Source: Crossaster papposus
Lineage: Eukaryota; Echinodermata; Asteroidea; Velatida; Solasteridae
Length of the DNA stretch: 64,000 bases
Direction: 5' to 3'
Assembly: GCA_037893245.1 (NCBI GenBank)
Contig: JBAIAA010000022.1
Coordinates: 62,001-126,000 of the forward strand
Shown here piece after piece: positions 33,601 through 44,160 of this stretch (position 1 is its first letter; each line of letters begins with the position of its first letter). The notes below the pieces were generated by a model. It ran no database searches. It worked only from the letters and a program-made list of their open reading frames with translations, and had not been told where the DNA came from. The translations under genes were made by a program, and so were the position numbers.

Positions 33601-33870
33601 CACGATCTCCGACTTGGACGATCTAGCTGAGGAGTTGCGTGAGATCCAACTGCGAATGGAGGGAGGTCGGCCAGGATCCATGGGTCGCTGGGGCTGAGAT
33701 AATTCCGAGTGCTGCTGTAGACTTGGCGGAAGTGTCACCTGGTGGTCATGGGCTAGGTGTAGCGGGTAACGCCGATGACGAGCAGGTCGTGACTCTTCAG
33801 CTTGGGGTTCTTCAGCTTGGGGTTCTTCTGCTTGGGGTTCTTCAGCTTGGGGTTCAGCGTTGACAGACAT
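27667..33870 (-). CDS. BEL/Pao gag-pol polyprotein
   Basis: One 2067-residue frame with no stop or frameshift encodes all products. From the first ATG (33870) it has: four QAEEP-type repeats at the N-terminus, a charged coiled-coil stretch (about 85-160), a gag core of the DUF1759 type (about 385-510) and Cys/His knuckles (CLYCKVRETGH near 645, then RCRKC..CEEC). An A17-type protease region follows (GVLDECAE near 759). The reverse transcriptase has LGDITAMFHQ near 1105 and YVDN near 1182. RNase H shows FCDAS near 1366. The integrase has a zinc region (1685-1719) and a DDE core (Asp1752, Asp1814, Glu1863). The frame is open beyond the ATG into the LTR without another ATG. Odd points are YVDN instead of the usual YVDD and DEC at the protease active site. 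Confidence 0.95.
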   Translation of the reverse strand: MSVNAEPQAEEPQAEEPQAEEPQAEESRPARHRRYPLHLAHDHQVTLPPSLQQHSELSQPQRPMDPGRPPSIRSWISRNSSARSSKSEIVKRLAEQESRRKLEELRRKANEERGKVQFQAMQREIQINSDFRQGEIQVETERLQQELDVVEQEEQNQMESGHKLPGLDESVKNRTSAWVNNGVSISEPTVFTSAGTNASVNPCTYMPVSAPLLQPSIATPMTSYVSHGAASAQVTSSLPHSFNPNLPAFFPNTRLVQSLPTVRLFNDVPVAQFPSASGAPTTEGLAGQCSTQRGPTSQQPAGNDKGPEPPTSRAGISSCEEQSEPSSSGDDDPSDSDKGNKHSCCPKGSSKATDKPLTPVANASNSPVTAFTGPYGCGFGIWDSLPKLDIPKFDSEHDVRQYVTFRTLWDSIMKGPMCHLPEATKFTYLRSHLGGRPLAIADRNLILGDGAYAATMKQFHKAYGDPARIIQGLLDQLESRPVLAHNDWSGLRDFSDELATAVETAEKFDFGYELKHHRYATELVKKLPERLHSEFLSKMWNQDQGMKYTVHHLSEWLKKKTGPAGLILLERASKSKSTRESSPWKSQGQKRFSGSQPQPSRSYMAQAGPQSAATTPTIKNKRGNREAKARSPSNTSAMPPERITCLYCKVRETGHYLETCEKFKGLKRDQKLQWLTTNQRCRKCAKKHEKECLYPKKCEECQADHRTSLHELHEPTVKEAVLCSGVGPSPRVDYNRDVLIKVVPLTVHGPEGSIDTFGVLDECAERTMVLQSVVDQLHISGREENLCITTVMGDTKWKGECVNFQVSARGDSEKYALQCAFTAPDVQLVDYSVSAEQLQYKWPHLRGLALFSAHRVRPSVLIGADHVELTLSSEARSGPKSSSPVAVNTLFGWTVLGHQGLQIPGKTLEGQRVLFTSCASEQPDQKLHQMMEQFMTVDKLPQVNEKQATRSRNDKLAINILEENTKEVEVDGVKRLETPLLWKPNHRRPSNLPQAVMALARSNQRKIERNPHLSDYCRSYIQKLQDQGQVRNLGPVDDLSADQQQGWYIPCHVVHSSGKNRLVFNCSFEYDGQSLNHELLAGPTLGPSLLDVLLRFRQGRVAVLGDITAMFHQVRLLPEERRMFRFLWKDDQLDKWVVFEWMVLPFGAACSPCCAAFALQKAAGDRVEQYPQVQDTVEKETYVDNQLASRDSVQEATKLVLDTRKCLQEVGFQMVKYASSHPKTLQDLPVEACSTRQVQSLSLGLQEGDPEPALGLCWDWKSDELHHPAKVPDNKVLTKRIALRVLASQFEPLGDIAPFTARAKLLIRDLWLEKLDWDERVTDTGLTQRWEEWCSELEHIPQMRLPRCYTPPSVDPATAKRSLHIFCDASEKLYGAVAYLRTVDSQEEVHMSFVLAKCRVAPKRLLSMPRLELMAALLGAQLCQVVLEALTVEIQYILMWSDSTTVLSWIQSESCRFKVFVGTRIAEIQTLTDGIEWRYVRSEDNPADDISRGLPVCKLGEGSRWTEGPKWLLDPQEEWQKDSASVLAQTRVNSSVEQNEIRSVFCGLTVPTSEVDVDFKAFPSWGELVSAVGKQRYPDDQLLDGTLTPDQHREIEILLLRQAQNDTFKEEVTALLSNKELSRNSRLLELAPELDPADKLIRVGGRLRRAAKTDSISIEPHPVVLDQHHPVTKLLIKDADAYFSHQAGTEQVFAHLRRRFWILRGRSVVKGILHACPGCRRWRGTPKVPRMGDLPECKLRLGKPPFYSTGMDCFGPMKVKIGRRQEKRWGLLFKCMTTRAVHLDLLESLDVDHFLMAYRRFASRRGVPSELLSDCGTNFKGANTEVEQTLKAMEPDIVQRLAKYRVKFKFNPPNAPHFGGTWEREVRSAKGAQKAVLGDRTVTDAVLRTVLVEAEGILNSKPLGYASSEIADVDPVTPNMLLMGRRDPALPMVVYDESELRGRRSWRHSQVLADQFWRHFIRSYLPTLQTRQKWQREEENLSEGNVVMIAEPQLSRSQWPVGTVTQVFPSDDKRVRVVNVQVNNRVYKRPVARLIKLAKYDEGDTPGLTKLLLTQIPISFRLCGIRN

Positions 33871-33887
33871 GTCGATAAATTGCTGGA

Positions 33888-33909
33888 TCGAATCCGGCTC
33901 GAAGGACCA
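33888..33909 (-). promoter_or_regulatory. Primer-binding site, complementary to tRNA-Tyr 3' end
   Basis: On the minus strand, TGGTCCTTCGAGCCGGAT plus four more bases follow the 5' LTR after a 6-bp gap. The complement ends GGCTCGAAGGACCA, which from memory is the 3' end of animal tRNA-Tyr. The site lies upstream of the gag ATG at 33870. Confidence 0.75.
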
Positions 33910-33915
33910 ATTTTC

Positions 33916-34832
33916 TGTAGACTCAATCCAATTTGTATGGTTGCTCACTTTTTAATGTTTTATTTCCAAGCACAAGAATTCAGTGTGCAAACACTGTACA
34001 TGTATTATGGGCACCAGTGGGCATGAAGATGAATTAACAGTACAGTTTACTGATTGATCTGGTTACACACTGGATAGTAGTTACACTAACGGAGTCTGGT
34101 TACAGTTGTACAGTTGAATACGGAACTTTGTAGTTGAACTTGAAGACAAAGGTTGTAGTAAAAACAGCTGAACAGTTGTGCACAGTTGTACGCACAAACA
34201 GTTATACACACTTGTAAACGATTGCAAACACGAACAGTTGTACACACTTGAAAACGGTTGCAAACACGAACAGTTGTACACACTTGTAAACGGTTGCAAA
34301 CACCCTCCCGATAACACCTTGAACAGTTCCGGTGATTATCCCTCCCTTTTACTGTGAGCTTTAAATAGAAAGGGAAACATATAGGGAGAATAAACAATGA
34401 GGTCATCAAGAGTAATTGCCATAATTATCATCCACTAATTAGCATATAAGCAAGATGAAACACACATGCACAAATGAGATCCAGGTCATAGTGGCGATCA
34501 GATGAGTCGATGTCCCTACAATAAACTTGTTCAATAACAAACTGTATCAAAACATGCGGGAAAGCCCATCTAAAAGTCCCCATGTTTTACCCAAAAAGTA
34601 CATTTACGCCCCCAAATCTATATCCCTCAGTCAAGTAACAATTTACGGAATAATCACTTACCCAACCGAGTATCTCTGAACCCTATTTGAGTATTTAAAT
34701 CCTGGTTTTGAACCCTGAAAACCACTTGTAGCGGTGGAGTCAGCCATGCGCTCGCGGCAGAAAGTGCGCCCTCAAGCGAATGCACGAAAATGAAGCGCGC
34801 CCTCTCGCAAGACAGGCAGCGCAGCTGCAACA
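33916..34832 (-). repeat. 5' LTR of the BEL/Pao element
   Basis: Same length and, by eye, the same sequence as the 3' LTR (offset 7305), including the 36-bp tandem units at 34201-34305. It should contain the element's promoter and poly-A signal; I did not pin these down. Confidence 0.95.
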
Positions 34833-34837
34833 CTAGT

Positions 34838-35570
34838 GCTCGGGATAGCCGGGCTAGGTAGCCCTTTCGCTGGACTCTGTTGTTCTCTAACACAATGACT
34901 GCTAGATGGACCTTGCTGTAGGCCCAACTCGGATTCGCAGTTTGCTTACTATTGACGAATATGTTTCAATAAGCAGGTAGACCCAGCCTTGTATTTTACA
35001 CCCCAAGCGACGAGGTGTGGTGGTCGACTTCAGATTACTCTTTAGTCGATGGGACCCTTCCACACAAATTGAAAGGGCCCAGTGATTCAGGTACACCGTA
35101 CACCCCCCTGGTGCTAGGAATAACACTCCCCTCACCCAAAAAGTATACATCCTCCAGATTATAAGCTAGAAGAGTTAAGTACTCAAATGGTGTTTAAAGC
35201 ACACAGAAACATTTACATTCATTTCAAAAATAACCTAGCGAATGATTAGGCCAGATAAAAAACAAAACTAGTTTCTAGTCCAGATGATTTTTGGTTATAG
35301 GGTCGTATCATATAATAATAATTAGACTCCACTAATAAAAAAAATAAGAATTAGGATTGGTAGAAAAGTGCCGATGTGAATATGACTCAGATTTTTGTCA
35401 CTTTTAATTTATTTAAAAACTTTTGTTGTAGCAAAAAATTGATCCACACGAGGATAAGAAACAATATATTCATGATTTGGCCTTATAAAAAGCTTACATG
35501 GATTAAAGATTGTACTGGTCCCCCCTTGTTTATTTCATCTGGTTTGTCGTCTAGAAGAAAACAGAAAAAC
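34838..35570. other. Non-coding region after the BEL element
   Basis: Includes a GC-richer stretch (34838-35150) and an AT-rich stretch. No gene or clear repeat recognised. Confidence 0.5.
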
Positions 35571-35629
35571 CAATGTAGGTAATTTTAACGATCATTCAAA
35601 TGACTGATCGTTGAAAATTACTTACATTG
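35571..35629. repeat. Near-perfect hairpin, 24-bp stem
   Basis: CAATGTAGGTAATTTTAACG plus ATCA pairs with TGATCGTTGAAAATTACTTA plus CATTG around a 10-base loop. A-rich and T-rich flanks extend the stem. The size fits a miRNA precursor or a very short palindromic element; nothing else supports a choice. Confidence 0.6.
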
Positions 35630-35833
35630 TTGTTTTTTCTTATTATGTACGGTTATGATATTGGGTTTTCCTATAATCACAGCTTTAGCAACTGCTGCAT
35701 TTTTTGAGAGACACCTTGTAGTTAGAGAAGTTATCAGTAAAGACACCAAACATGTTTGTTTTTTAAGCGCCAAAGATTGCAAACTGCATGAAGTCCTGGC
35801 TGCAAGACGTCCTAATGGCGGTATGCAGCACTT

Positions 35834-36149
35834 CGTAGGCCGCTGAGGCAGGCGCCCTCTAACGCCTAACGTGACCACGCCCTTAGCTTCGAATAGAACG
35901 TATTGGCTAACTAACTTAATCGCTCGAAAAATTCGCATGTGTGTGTGACGTTGTGTGTACAATCGCGTGACGTATCATGGTCAAGTTTCTGTTACGTCAC
36001 GTAATTATGCACTCAACGCCACACGCGCATGCAAATGCGGCACAATTATGCTTAATAATTTTCCGAGCGATTGTTGGTTAGCCAAGACGTCCTATTCGAA
36101 GGTCATGGCGTGGTCTACGTTTAGAGGATGCCCTCATAGGCAGCCTACG
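35834..36149. mobile_element. Fold-back MITE, about 316 bp
   Basis: About 100 bp at each end are imperfect inverted copies (left CGTAGGCCGC .. CTTCGAATAGAACGT .. AATCGCTCG; right inverse CGTAGGCTGC .. CTTCGAATAGGACGT .. AATCGCTCG). The middle carries TGACGT-like words (GTGACGTATC, TTACGTCACG). Target duplication not identified. Confidence 0.65.
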
Positions 36150-36656
36150 ATACCGCGATTATAATGCCAAAAATGTGTAATTTTCTTATTTATTTATTTT
36201 TTTTTTTTTTTACATATAATTGTATTTTATACCTTTATATAACATTGTACTATGGATAAGCATTCAGCCATTAAGCTGATTTTTGAATTTGTTTGTGATT
36301 GTAAATTAGTGTATAAACAAGAAATTTAGACAATTAAAGAACCTTTAATGAAACTTAATTATTGTGTGTATCTTTGTATTATTAGGTGTGGTTGAGGTCT
36401 GCAGTTAAAACTCCGTTTTTACAAACCTAATACTACTGGTTGGCACAAGTCCGGTATATTGGAAATAGAGGTAACATTGTAAGGGTGTAGTGTAGCACTT
36501 TTGTTTTTATTTGTCTAATATTTGACTTTTTGGAAAACATTTAAATTGTAAGGTGTTAGCCTTGTATTTTTATTAAAATTAACAAAATAATTACTTTTTG
36601 AAAAACAGTTAAATTGCAAGGGGTTAGTTAATAGCCTTGGATTGTTATTAAAATTA

Positions 36657-36735
36657 CACAAATAAACCACAAGAGAAACTGACTATGTGAATATGCACAT
36701 TTACAAATAATGCAAACTCAGTTTTACTTGTGGTT
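36657..36735. repeat. Palindrome with AAATAAACCACAAG arms
   Basis: AAATAAACCACAAGAGAAACTGA pairs with TCAGTTTTACTTGTGGTTTATTT around a loop of about 33 bases. Non-coding. Confidence 0.65.
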
Positions 36736-36916
36736 TATTTGAGTATTATAAAATAAAACGTCGTATCCTTATTGAGTGATCCCCACAAGGTCGCTTTCCA
36801 GGTTGTATCGTACAATTGGGTGTGACCCCTGGCTAAACGGCATTCTGGTGTTTATGACTTCTGACTAATATGCCCTCGAACAAAGATTCTGACAATTTGG
36901 AAGACCATCAACATAG

Positions 36917-36988
36917 GGCAAATTAGCTCAGTTGGTAGATCGCCCGACCAGAATTCTAGAGATCGCAGGTTCAACGCCTTGCCAATTT
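36917..36988 (+). mobile_element. Degenerate tRNA-like SINE segment
   Basis: GGCAAATTAGCTCAGTTGGT gives a good A box, and an acceptor-like pairing (GGCAAATT with GATTTGCC-like TTGCCAATTT) can be drawn. The T arm (AGGTTCAACGCC) departs from the B-box consensus. It is too degenerate for a working tRNA gene, so a SINE head is more likely. Confidence 0.45.
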
Positions 36989-37150
36989 CTTTGTTCACTT
37001 TTAATTTTATTAAAATTGACCACAAATGTACTTGTCTTTAAGAAAAAAAATGTAAGGGGTTATAGCCTTGCATTTTTATAAAATTGGCCTATTTGTTTTA
37101 TTTTTTAGATAAATTAAACATTGAAAGGGGTTAGCCTTGAACTCCAAGGA

Positions 37151-39052
37151 AGTAATCAATATGCAAACATGTCATATCTCCAGAACCGAAGGGGCCATGG
37201 AGCTCTATTATATACTAATTGAAAGCTGACGTTGTGAGCTTTGCATTCATGCATATAACTATTTTTTGGCGACATAATATTAATTTTTATAACAATTGAC
37301 TATATTAATTTTGACTTTTTGAATTTTTATTAAAAAAATTGTTTTATTTTTTTTACCAAATAAATAGTCATAAATTACAAATAAAACAATTGACTGCATG
37401 TGATATCTAAAATCAATGAGAAATTTATTATTATCAGAAAAACACAAGATGAAACAAAATAAGGTCATTTTCTCCCAGAGTTTATACCTAAAACGTTCCA
37501 TTTCTTTTTTATGTAAGTAATTTGAACGGTTAAAAAAAAAATTGCTGGTAAAATTGCATTTTAGAGCAATGTTCACGTTGTGGCGTCAGTGATGAAAGCT
37601 AAAGTAATTTCAACTGTTTCCTATAATGTACAAATAAAGTCCAGCCTGAAGTCTGGTGTCGAGACAACAGTGGGTAAAACCGACTGTTCTCTCCTGGCAC
37701 CAGACTACTTCATATTGAAAATTTGCAAAAATAGACTTCTACAAAAATTTGTTATTTACCTTTTTGTAAATTTGAATGCTTCAGATTTAACCGATGCCTC
37801 TTCTTCTTTCGTATGATGAGCAGCTTAACGTGTTACTGCATACATCGGCTGTTACCACAAAAAACGCACCTCCTATTTTTGTTTTACCCAGTTTCCCATC
37901 TTAAAAAGCAATAAAAACATATCAAAATGAATGTTTACATTGATAAAATAAAAAGCAATTAATGAAATTGTTAGTTAAATTGCATGTTAATAAAAGGTAC
38001 TTAATACTGTGACAAATCTACTGATAGATGCGAGGGTGCATATCGGTACTCATGATGTTATGATCAATCATGAAAACATCATGATAACCAATTCCCTGCA
38101 GAAGTATCTACCCCACCCTCACCCCCAGTCCATAGCAGCTGGGATGCCATTATACCACACATTTGTTATGGGCTCATTAGTGAGGGGTTCCTGCAAAATG
38201 AGACAGAACTGGGCAGAGGTTGAAATGAGGGTTTTCGTTAAGAAAAGAGAATACAATTCTCCTTACAGTGCTGTATGTTGTGCTTCAATCGGACATTCCG
38301 TGAACAAGTTATGGATGTTTAAAGTTCACATTTATCAATATGTCGCTAAGGTACAGTGTTATGAAAAAGAACTTTGAAATGTTGAGTTTTGTACATGATA
38401 TATGGGAAAATGTTAATTGTTTTCCCTATAAAAACTCTTTCGTTCCACTATTTCCATACTATTTCCTAATCCAATATAGTTATTAGACATAGCAAGGATT
38501 ACAAATATCAATAAATCTGAAGAAAAATAAAACATCCATTATGTATTATTTTGCAATGTTCTCCACTATGCCCTGTGCCCAGTTCCGCCTCGCACATTAA
38601 AGCACATTGAGTTGCAAGTCTGGTTGTTTTTGTTCCCCTTGGGGGAACACAAAAATCCTCCAAACCACAAATTAATAAAAGAATAAGTTTCCAATGACTT
38701 AAAAACTTTATTTTAAGAGAGACAAAAAAAGAAAAATATAATACTTTTTGTTAACAAAAAATATAAAAAATCCCGAACTACGATGATTGTTGTAAAATCA
38801 CTCCCCGGACGTAAAACTCTCCAAAATTAGCCCTATTATTAAGATTTCCAAGGCGCTAAACAAGATTGGGGGATGATAAATTCTCATTGGCACTGGTAGA
38901 AAAGAGAATTATTATCTCATCGGAAGTGTGAGATCGCACGGTTATTGGAAATGGTGCGTGTCTTATGCACATCAGGGATTAGTGTGCAGTGGTCCACGAA
39001 GGGTGCTGAGGAATGTCCTTTAAGGTGCGTGTATGTTATTTAAATACTAAGA
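37151..39052. other. AT-rich region without a recognised gene
   Basis: It contains a hairpin at 37648-37712 (AGTCTGGTG paired with CACCAGACT, AACAGT with ACTGTT) and one at about 38628-38655 (TTTGTTCCCC against GGGGAACA). A 122-codon open frame at 38009-38377 resembles no family I know and has no codon or splice support. Confidence 0.5.
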
Positions 39053-41159
39053 ATTGGAAGTGCTTAGTTTGGATTTATTATTTGATCTTCGAGCTTGTTC
39101 GCTTTTTCAAGCGCTCGATCGCCTTCGGGGGTCAGACGGGAAAGTTTTTAGAGCATCTTTTTTCTGAACCCAAATAAATCCCAGGTTTTGATTTCCGTTT
39201 TTCGCCTATCTCAATTAAATATTGATAAAATCCTAATTGTTTCCAATCCTACAACATTTTCATGAAATTTATTCAGGGATAGCAGCAAACGCTGTAAAAA
39301 GTAAAGATATTTGTAGGGATGATTGCCAATACCGCATCCGTTAACGATTCGAAGTGTTCATTGTAAAGATAGTCAATAGGGCTTGCCCATGTTTATGTTA
39401 AATGTCCCGGTTTAGGAGTTAAAGAAGGAAATTTTCGAGTTTCTTTTACAGTTTATTTATTATGTTCACAGTGATAGAGAAACAATGCTCACAGAAATGT
39501 AAGGTTATAGTATCTTATTATGATGGTTTGTGGTGAATACGCTTCCAATCAAATCGGAAGTAAAAGTTTATATATTGAAGTGTACATCCCCACGTTATGC
39601 AGATTGTAATGTACAAATAACTGAATCGTTGCTAGTCAAAGAAAATATTTAACTTTGTAAAAGCGAATTGAGTTGAATAAAATGTCAAAACATATGATAA
39701 TATTCAAACATTGTGTAGGTCATAAACATATAGACAAGCTGAAAGTATAATAATTGTATTGTATATAGCTATTTTTCAAGTGGTGAATCCCGGCGTGTGT
39801 GAGCGTAAACCAGCAAAAATAAAACATGTAAAAATGTAATATGTAAACATATTTTGGTTGTTGCAAGTCTGTTGCAAGTACATGTACATGTATGGTTGGT
39901 TATCGTGGCTGAGATGAGATTGGTCAATAGGTATAGGCTGGGTTCGGGCGGTCTGTTCTTGACTCGCGAAACTCGATTGTGCAAAACCCCGAATAATAGG
40001 TGGTGTGTGATCCTGTTACGAGTGCAAGATTCTTGGGTCGCGTTTGAGCGCGACAACCGAGTTTTGCATGTCAAGAACAGACCGCCCGACGCGCGACGAA
40101 CCAGTCTGAGTCACCGTTGGAGTAAATCGGATGTGCAAGGGCCGCATGTGCAGGGTTCACCAAGTTCATGTTGTTTTGTCTGGTACGTGACTTCATTTCC
40201 GGTCTGTATTTCCTCCAAAGCTCTAGGCGCAATTTCCATTGAGCTGCTAAGAACAATAAATTGGCTTAGCACAACAATGCCCTGCTCAGTTAAAAAGGTT
40301 ACAAGTTTATGATTAGACTCCATTGTTTTTTTCCGGGGCGCCTCCCAAATAAACCAGTTAAACATTCAACCTGAGGCTAAACCATTTATAATTGTATGCA
40401 TGTCTTGAGCTAAATCAATTAAGTAAAATAATAATAATAATGAAGACCCCCCCCCCCCCCCTCCCCCTTAAACACATTAAACACATTATGATAACTTTAG
40501 TGTTCAAGCGGCTTTGGCATTAAACCCAGTAAATGCGTTAACATCAAAACATTCGCAGAACAGTATTTTTAAAACTTGATGTAGAGCGTAGAGATATGGA
40601 ACTCGACAATTTGTTTTCATGATGTTTTGTATTAATAGGTTCCCTTTAATAATAATCGTGGCTAGAGTTGTTTCATAAAGGGGGCTCTACATACAACACA
40701 AACTGAACACTGAACAAATCACGACCGGTATACGTACAAGTCAGTGGTTCGATTGGTCTTTCATTAAGGAAGTCACAATACAATATTGTTCAAGGCACTT
40801 ATCTATATAACCCGGTTTTTTTCTTTAGCCTTGCTCTCTGGTTAAGGTATTCCACAAGAAAATTGGTAAACGTTAACAACAGCTGGATTCGAACCAGAGA
40901 CCTTTCGATTAATAGCCCATCTCTCTATACAAACTAGGCTATTGGCGAGTTAGTTAAGGACAGGGGTTCTTTAGAGTTTGTTAATAATAGATCAGTTGCC
41001 ATTGTTCTTTTCATGATTACATGTTTAGCATTACCCAGCTGCCGAGGAAAAAAATTGCGAACCGCTACACGTAAACGTGGTTTAAGTTCATGTATTGCCT
41101 TTTTGCCATGCAAACCTTTGAATCTCATCTGTCTTTCTTTCATTGGTCAGTTGTGAGTG

Positions 41160-41630
41160 TCAATCACGAAGCACGCGTTTGAACGTGTCATCGACGTCTA
41201 TAAAACGTCAACTAATAAGATGTGTTCATTTCACATTTCAGTGTCGGTGACTGAAAGCGACATAAACGTAACTTCCGTCTCATGAATATTAAACGAGTCA
41301 GTGGTGCGTGATTGACAGCGCACCAGGGGCCACGCGTTTGAACGTGTCATCGACGTCTATAAAATGTCAACCAATAAGATGTGTTCACTTTCACAGTGTC
41401 GGTGACTGAAAGTTGCATTTAACATCATGAATATTAAACGAGTCAGTGGTGCGTGATTGACAGTGCGCTAGGGGCCAAGCGTTTGAACGTGTCATCGACG
41501 TCTATAAAATGTCAACCAATAAGATGTGTTCATTTCACAGTGTCGGTGACTGAAAGTTGCATTTAACATCATGAATATTAAACGAGTCAGTGGTGCGTGA
41601 TTGACAGCGCGCTAGGGGCCAATTACAAAC
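41160..41630 (+). promoter_or_regulatory. Triplicated promoter region, copy II
   Basis: Units begin near 41172, 41331 and 41475 with the same TATAAAA, CCAATAAG and GACGTC words as copy I. Small differences are seen (for example CCAAGCGTTTG in unit 3). Inferred exon 1 ends with a donor after 41781. Exon 2 is 42712-42781. Both splice sites are intact. Confidence 0.55.
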
Positions 41631-44160
41631 CGGGCAACGTTCCTCGGTCACTGCTTAGGAAATCACTGGCAAGTTTTTAAGGCAGGAGCGCGCGCTTCAT
41701 TCCTCACAACGACCGCAACTCATCTTCGCCTTCGACAGGACAGCCAGAGAGAGACCTGAACGCAAGAACGAGATTTACAAGGTAAGGTTCTGTGACAGAT
41801 GGAAACAGGCTTTTCAAGTCTTGAGATGAAATTAATGTTTGTATTCCTTCTTGATTAGTGGTTCTTACAAAAGTATGTTTTAAACAAAACTCGTGAATAA
41901 AGTAAGTTGTGTCAGATTATATTTTGACTCTCTGCTCCGCTGTCCATGTAAATGGTTGTAAAAGGCCGTTCATGTACTTGGGGTCCCCTAACATGTATAG
42001 AGTACCGAAGTCAATACGTCATCTTTTGTCTGTTGCCAAGGCAATTGGCTCCACACAAAAGTTACTCAACCATTTCCCTGTGCTTTTGCAATGGACGTTT
42101 CAGTCGACAAGTCGATGTCTGGAGCCATTGCTAGGACAACTGATGTCACAATTCGGTACTCTATACCCTTGATACTGTGCTTGATGTTCAGGCTGTTCCA
42201 CCATCCTTCTGACATGCTTTAATGAGCACACACAGCCTACCCCAGCATCCTACCAAGCATCGTTTAGCATCATGTCAGAATCTGCCGCGTATCCTGTTCC
42301 ATAATCTTCCACCTCATGTCCACTGAACTCGGCACCCTCCACAACCCATACTGTTGTTAGCGCAAGCATCTCATCCTATTGATTTGTTTCACCACTCCAT
42401 GCAAACCCTTAGGGCATAAGTCTTATTTAAAAGGGTTGGAGCAAACGTCAAATGTATTGTATTCCTTCTTTGCATCCACAGACTCCCCTTGCTATCTCCC
42501 CATTTTGTCATCATCTTTGTTACTTTCTTTTTAGGGACAGCTGCTCGCTTTGATAAAACATAATGATATCACAACATCAACAACAAACAAACAAACAAAT
42601 TATAGCCTTTACGCTGACAACAGCCTCAAAGCGCTGTAAAAATACATTAAAATAAACAAATAAAGAGACTTGTTGTGAGTTAAGGTGTTTGTTTTTTTGT
42701 ATTATTTTCAGGTGACATTTAACTTCAGTCACTAAGATTTCTTCCCGGCGGCTGAGCTCTGATTAAGAACACCACGTCAAGGTAGGCCTTACTGTATTAA
42801 AAACAAATAAACAAATAACGTTATATTTTTCAACATCGCCACAAAACCATTGACGTATCTTAATTGTGAGGAGCTATAGCTAAACAATCAGGGAGACAAA
42901 TTCTTAAATATTACCGTATTTACAGAGTTTTTCAGTCAGGATATTATATCTTTCCCAGTTATGTTAACACTAGTATCACACATTCTTATAACGACACTTT
43001 CGTCCCCGAACATCGCCTAGCTCAATTCTCAATTTAAAAAAATAGTTATCAATGAATGCCATTCTAGATCAAGTATTATTGCAATTTGTATACCTTTCTG
43101 ATTCCTCCTAAAATTGTGAAATTCGTTTCACGGGGCTTTCGAAATTAAATAAATAAATAAATAATTTTGGTGTTTTTTGTCGTTTGTTTTAAGACTCTTG
43201 GTCATTTAAATACAAAAATTAACCATAACGTTTGATAGTAAACAGAACAAAATGCAACAACAACAGCGTCTAAATCTATTAAAATAAAAACAAAGCAAAA
43301 TACCCAAAACCACACAATAATTTACGACGAATCGCAATGCTCTAATTAAAATTATACTGCAACTTTAATCAAATCCCTTTGTAATTTTTGAAATTGAGAA
43401 TCAAGAGTTGAGCTCGACGATGTTTGCGGACGAAATTAAAGTGCAAATATAATGAATTTCTGGAGAAGAGGAGTGGTGGGGTTTGGCCCTACTTTATAGC
43501 TTGATTCAAAACCCGTACGACACTCTTCCTCAAAAAAGATGTTCCGTCAAATTTAATTGTTTTGCCGCTTTATACAAACCGACCAAAACGAACATCTGAA
43601 GTTATTTTGTATGCGCTCTACCCGAGAACCTTTTAATTCATTTTTTGTTTGCTTCTTTTTCTGTTTAATAATTAGTCCCTTTTGTGATTTATATTGTCTA
43701 CTTTTGTTTTTTTATACAGAATGAAGATCTTGGTGGCAACCGTTCTTTCAATCGCCCTCCTTCTGGGTAACTCTGTCAAGCTCCGAGCTTCCGTCACTGG
43801 GCCGGTTGCCACGGACGGTGATCATGTTCCAGCGTCTCAGGCGTGTCCGATGGGCTGCCAGGGACCTGTTGCCGCACATGGTATACCAGGTTTAAATGGG
43901 CAGGTCGGACCGATGGGACCCACTGATCTCTATAACTGGATAGGTCGAGCGTACATTGATGGGATAGCGAGCCGTGAAGTCACCGGCGGCCATGATGGGA
44001 TATTCAAAACATTGCCTTCGTGCATGCAAAAGACGCGTAGACACGTCGAGAGTGAGACAGTGGCAGCAGCGATGGTGGGTAAAAATGCATTAAAATCCTT
44101 TGTAAATAAGTAAATTTATTAAATAAACTTGCAGACTGTGCGATCAGTATCTATCTTTGT

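Larger units (their letters stand above)
26606..34837 (-). mobile_element. Full-length BEL/Pao LTR retrotransposon
   Basis: The element reads on the minus strand: 5' LTR (33916-34832), primer site (33888-33909), a single gag-pol frame, then the 3' LTR (26611-27527). CTAGT on both sides (26606-26610 and 34833-34837) is a 5-bp target duplication, as expected for the group. The two LTRs are the same length (917 bp) and I found no difference between them by eye. With an intact frame this points to a very recent insertion. There is no envelope-like frame. Confidence 0.96.
36500..37150. repeat. Diverged tandem repeat around TGTAAGGGGTTAGCCTTG
   Basis: Four or five related segments, each with AAATTGYAAGGGGTTA.. 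GCCTTG.. TTTTTATTAAAATT, lie near 36541, 36610, 37050 and 37115. The series is interrupted at about 36657-37000 by a hairpin and a tRNA-like segment. Confidence 0.6.

Noticed and set aside
38009..38377. 122-codon frame in an AT-rich region
   Set aside because: The start used is not supported (no ATG context seen), and no family, repeat or splice signal accompanies it.
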